Below are positions 6,093 through 8,099 of a DNA stretch of 8,099 bases, piece by piece. The notes beneath the pieces are model-generated. The model ran no database searches. It worked only from the letters and a program-made list of their open reading frames with translations, and was not told where the DNA came from. Both the position numbers and the translations under genes were made by a program. Positions within the stretch are counted from its first letter, which is position 1; each line of letters begins with the position of its first letter. Source of the stretch: Alphaproteobacteria bacterium (GTDB lineage: Bacteria; Pseudomonadota; Alphaproteobacteria; Sphingomonadales; Sphingomonadaceae); the NCBI GenBank assembly GCA_018828205.1, contig JAHJWA010000344.1, positions 1 to 8,099 of the forward strand. Direction: 5' to 3'.

Positions 6093-6887
6093 TCAGCTTT
6101 CGGCGAAGCTGTAGCCGGCGCCATAGAGCGTATCGATCGCCGAGAAGCCGTCGTCCACCACGCGGAATTTGCGTCGCATCCGCTTGATATGGCTGTCCAC
6201 GGTGCGATCGTCGACGAAGACATCGTCGGGATAGGCGGCATCCATCAGCTGGTTGCGGCTCTTGATGACCCCGGGGCGCTGCGCCAGCGCCTCGAGGATC
6301 AGAAATTCGGTCACCGTCAGCGAGACCGCACGGCCGCCCCAGGTGACCTGGTGGCGCGCCGGGTCCATCACCAGCCGGCCGCGTTCGATCTTCTCGGTGG
6401 GGCGCTCGCTTTCGGGCTGTGCGAGTGCATCCTCGGGCACCACCGCGTCGCTGCGGCGCAGGATCGCGCGAATCCGCGCCAGCAGCAGCCGCAGGCTGAA
6501 GGGCTTGGCGATATAGTCGTCGGCGCCCAGCTCGAGCCCGGCTTCCTCGTCCTGTTCGTGATCCTTGCTGGTCAGGAAGATCACCGGCAGCGCGGAATGC
6601 TCGCGCAACCGGCGCAACAGTTCCATTCCATCCATCTTGGGCATCTTGATGTCGAACACGGCGAGATGCGGTGGGTTGTCGAGCAGCGCCTTCAGCGCCG
6701 CTTCGCCATCGGAATAGACCCTCGTGGCATAGCCTTCGGACTGCAGCGCGATCGATACCGAGGTGAGAATATTGCGATCGTCGTCGACCAGCGCGATCAC
6801 CGTGCGCCCGTCCACCGGGGCTGCGGCTTCGGGACCGGCGGAATGCTCGGTGCCTTCCAGATCGGGGGGGAACGTATCATTGTCCAT
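6093..6887 (-). CDS. chvI: ChvI-type OmpR/PhoB-family response regulator
   Basis: The protein has 264 residues. The receiver domain (about 28-143) has the acidic pocket LVDDD (34-38), phospho-acceptor Asp79 in FDIKMPKMDG, Thr106 in FLTSK, and Lys128 in AKPFS. A linker of about 20 residues (DAVVPEDALAQPESERPTEK) leads to a winged-helix effector domain (about 165-262). That domain has the typical LTVTEFLILEALAQRPG (190-206), VDDRTVDSHIKRMRRKF (225-241) and a C-terminal YGAGYSF. About 27 acidic, low-complexity residues precede the receiver domain. It would be phosphorylated by ChvG, encoded four bases downstream, and control envelope and stress genes. The ATG at 6887 is preceded by AGCAGG, a reasonable ribosome-binding site. 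It is the first gene of the minus-strand cluster and divergent from pckA, so the 190-base gap probably holds its promoter. Confidence 0.95.
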   Translation of the reverse strand: MDNDTFPPDLEGTEHSAGPEAAAPVDGRTVIALVDDDRNILTSVSIALQSEGYATRVYSDGEAALKALLDNPPHLAVFDIKMPKMDGMELLRRLREHSALPVIFLTSKDHEQDEEAGLELGADDYIAKPFSLRLLLARIRAILRRSDAVVPEDALAQPESERPTEKIERGRLVMDPARHQVTWGGRAVSLTVTEFLILEALAQRPGVIKSRNQLMDAAYPDDVFVDDRTVDSHIKRMRRKFRVVDDGFSAIDTLYGAGYSFAES

Positions 6888-6934
6888 CTCGCCTGCTGCC
6901 TATCCGCTTTGCCGGACCAAGACAACGCGCGCGA

Positions 6935-6952
6935 GGCTCGGCTTGCCGGGCC
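6935..6952. repeat. GC-rich hairpin in the chvI-pckA intergenic region
   Basis: The arms GGCTCGGC (6935-6942) and GCCGGGCC (6945-6952) are complementary except for one position that forms a G-U pair in the plus-strand transcript. The two-base centre means the innermost pair would open. The hairpin lies 48 bases upstream of the chvI start and could fold in a chvI leader, or upstream of pckA on the other strand. No U-tract or upstream plus-strand gene makes it an obvious terminator. Confidence 0.35.
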
Positions 6953-6978
6953 GCTTTATGGTAAAGGCATCCTTCAAA

Positions 6979-7007
6979 TTGACGTCAGGGGATCGCTTGC
7001 CTAAGTG
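6979..7007 (+). promoter_or_regulatory. Candidate pckA promoter with an overlapping TGACGTCA palindrome
   Basis: TTGACG at 6979-6984 matches five of six bases of the -35 consensus. Seventeen bases later TAAGTG (7002-7007) is the only candidate -10 and is poor. The leader would be about 64 bases. The perfect eight-base palindrome TGACGTCA (6980-6987) covers most of the -35, so a dimeric protein bound there could block pckA and, on the other strand, affect chvI. No strong minus-strand promoter for chvI was found in this gap. Confidence 0.3.
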
Positions 7008-7067
7008 TTGGACGAGGCTCCGTGCATTCGCATGTACCCGCGCCGCCCCTTACAGCCCGTTCCGTTC

Positions 7068-7071
7068 GGAG
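7068..7071 (+). promoter_or_regulatory. Ribosome-binding site that fixes the GTG start of pckA
   Basis: GGAG at 7068-7071 stands six bases before GTG at 7078-7080. The frame is open far upstream, including an ATG at 6958, but only the GTG has a Shine-Dalgarno sequence at proper distance. It also gives the N-terminus expected for this family (short, then LSHSLADQGI). Confidence 0.7.
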
Positions 7072-7077
7072 ACTTCA

Positions 7078-8099
7078 GTGCCTTCATCGCTTTCCCATTC
7101 GCTCGCCGATCAGGGCATCGCCACCGATGCAATCATCCACGCCAATCTGTCGTCGGAGGAACTGACGAAAGCGGCACTGGCGAACGGGGAAGGCCGCCGC
7201 GCCAAGCATGGCCCGCTGGTGGTCGAGACCGGGGCGCATACGGGGCGCAGCGCCAAGGACAAGTTCATCGTCCGCGACGCCGAGACCGAAGACACCGTGT
7301 GGTGGGACAACAACGCCTCGATGACGCCCGCGCAATTCGCGGCGCTCAAGGAAGATTTTCTGGCTGCAGTGAAGGGCAAGGAGACGCTCTACGTCGCCGA
7401 TCTGTTCGGCGGTTCGCAGCCCGAATATCGCGCCAATGTCCGCGTGATCAACGAGCTTGCCTGGCACAACCAGTTCATCCGCACGCTGCTGGTGCGGCCC
7501 ACCGCGGAAGAGCTCGAGGGCTTCGTCCCCGAATACACGATCATCGATCTGCCCAGTTTCCGCGCCGATCCCGAGCGCCACGGCTGCCGCAGCGAGACCG
7601 TGATCGCGGTCAACCTATCGGAAAAGCTGATCCTGATCGGCGGGACCAAATACGCCGGCGAAATGAAGAAGAGCGTTTTCGGCATCCTCAACTATCTGCT
7701 TCCGCCCAAGGGCGTGATGCCGATGCATTGCTCGGCCAATATCGGCCCCGACGGCAAGACCGCGGTGTTCTTCGGGCTTTCGGGTACCGGCAAGACCACG
7801 CTCAGCGCCGATGCCAGCCGGACGCTGATCGGCGATGACGAGCACGGCTGGTCGGACACGGCGGTCTTCAATTTCGAAGGCGGTTGCTACGCGAAGATGA
7901 TCCGGCTCGACCCCGAGGCCGAGCCCGAAATCTTCGCCACCACCCGCATGGAGGGCACCGTGCTCGAGAATGTGGTGATGAACGAGGATGGCGAGATCGA
8001 TCTCGACGACAGCAGCCTCGCCGAGAACACCCGCGGCGCCTATCCGCTTTCCTCGATCCCCAACACAAGCGCCGATAATCTCGGCCCGCCGCCCTCCAA
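7078..8099 (+). CDS. pckA: Phosphoenolpyruvate carboxykinase (ATP), N-terminal 340 residues, cut by window edge
   Basis: PckA decarboxylates and phosphorylates oxaloacetate to PEP with ATP, the committed entry to gluconeogenesis. The 340 residues seen are roughly two thirds of the usual 530 or so. Visible motifs are the substrate-binding Arg57 in HTGRSAKDKF, GTKYAGEMKKSVFG (189-202, with the metal and substrate Lys197/198), and MHCSANIG (216-223, His217 a Mn ligand). The ATP P-loop is GLSGTGKTT (233-241), followed by the kinase-2 acidic pair in IGDDEHGW (251-258) and FEGGCYAK (266-273). All key residues in the visible part are intact. It is divergent from chvI across 190 bases. Product PEP is also the phosphate donor to enzyme I of the PTS, so this neighbour is metabolically coupled to HPr. 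The start is GTG. Confidence 0.97.
   Translation, partial: MPSSLSHSLADQGIATDAIIHANLSSEELTKAALANGEGRRAKHGPLVVETGAHTGRSAKDKFIVRDAETEDTVWWDNNASMTPAQFAALKEDFLAAVKGKETLYVADLFGGSQPEYRANVRVINELAWHNQFIRTLLVRPTAEELEGFVPEYTIIDLPSFRADPERHGCRSETVIAVNLSEKLILIGGTKYAGEMKKSVFGILNYLLPPKGVMPMHCSANIGPDGKTAVFFGLSGTGKTTLSADASRTLIGDDEHGWSDTAVFNFEGGCYAKMIRLDPEAEPEIFATTRMEGTVLENVVMNEDGEIDLDDSSLAENTRGAYPLSSIPNTSADNLGPPPS

Noticed and set aside
3779..6187. An 802-codon open frame on the plus strand, antisense to rapZ, hprK and chvG
   Set aside because: It is antisense to three well-supported genes, has no recognisable domain, and is Arg/Gln/Asp/Ala-rich as expected for the reverse complement of GC-rich codons. Long antisense frames are common at this base composition.
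5955..7004. A 349-codon plus-strand frame over chvI and the start of chvG
   Set aside because: It is antisense to chvI and chvG, whose catalytic motifs are intact, and has no recognisable domain.
6958..7080. Upstream ATG at 6958 in frame with pckA, which would add 40 residues
   Set aside because: It has no Shine-Dalgarno sequence, the added residues do not resemble the family N-terminus, and it would place the candidate promoter inside the gene. GTG at 7078 has GGAG at six bases.
7005..7838. A 277-codon plus-strand frame overlapping pckA
   Set aside because: It is an out-of-frame reading of pckA; the pckA frame from 7078 carries the P-loop and active-site motifs.

Overview
This is a GC-rich alphaproteobacterial chromosome segment, most likely from Sphingomonadales (an Erythrobacter, Novosphingobium or Sphingomonas relative). 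Three things suggest this: the gene order pckA / chvI-chvG-hprK-rapZ-EIIA-ptsH, the very short HPr kinase without the N-terminal domain of Firmicutes enzymes, and an ATP-dependent PEP carboxykinase that reads like sphingomonad enzymes. The assignment comes from recognising families and gene order; no database search was run.

Layout, left to right. 1-647 (minus): a Crp/Fnr-family regulator whose C-terminus is cut off by the window edge. 648-879: a 232-base intergenic region with a consensus -10 box inside a small dyad and an alternating TCAC/GTGA repeat upstream of it. 880-1404 (minus): a PilZ-domain protein with a helical C-terminal extension. 1505-2311 (minus): a SpoU/TrmH-family RNA 2'-O-methyltransferase. 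2328-6887 (minus): a tightly packed regulatory cluster, in transcription order chvI, chvG, hprK, rapZ, EIIA(Man family), ptsH. 6888-7077: a divergent intergenic region with a palindrome and a GC hairpin. 7078 to the right edge (plus): pckA, truncated by the window.

How the genes fit together. ChvG/ChvI is an envelope and acid-stress two-component system. HprK, HPr and the soluble EIIA are parts of an incomplete, transport-free phosphotransferase system that relays phosphate as a signal, with no sugar permease visible. RapZ is a P-loop regulator linked in enterobacteria to RNA decay and amino-sugar synthesis. PckA is the entry step of gluconeogenesis and is divergent from chvI, so envelope sensing, PTS phosphorylation state and the PEP/oxaloacetate node sit side by side. 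Enzyme I, the PEP-dependent donor to HPr, is not in the window.

Novelty. I found no transposon, CRISPR array, tRNA, rRNA or clearly undescribed system. This is a conserved type of alphaproteobacterial locus. The points most worth checking are the asparagine in HprK where the catalytic histidine is expected, the TTG start of ptsH overlapping the EIIA stop codon, and the repeat architecture in front of the Crp/Fnr gene and between chvI and pckA.
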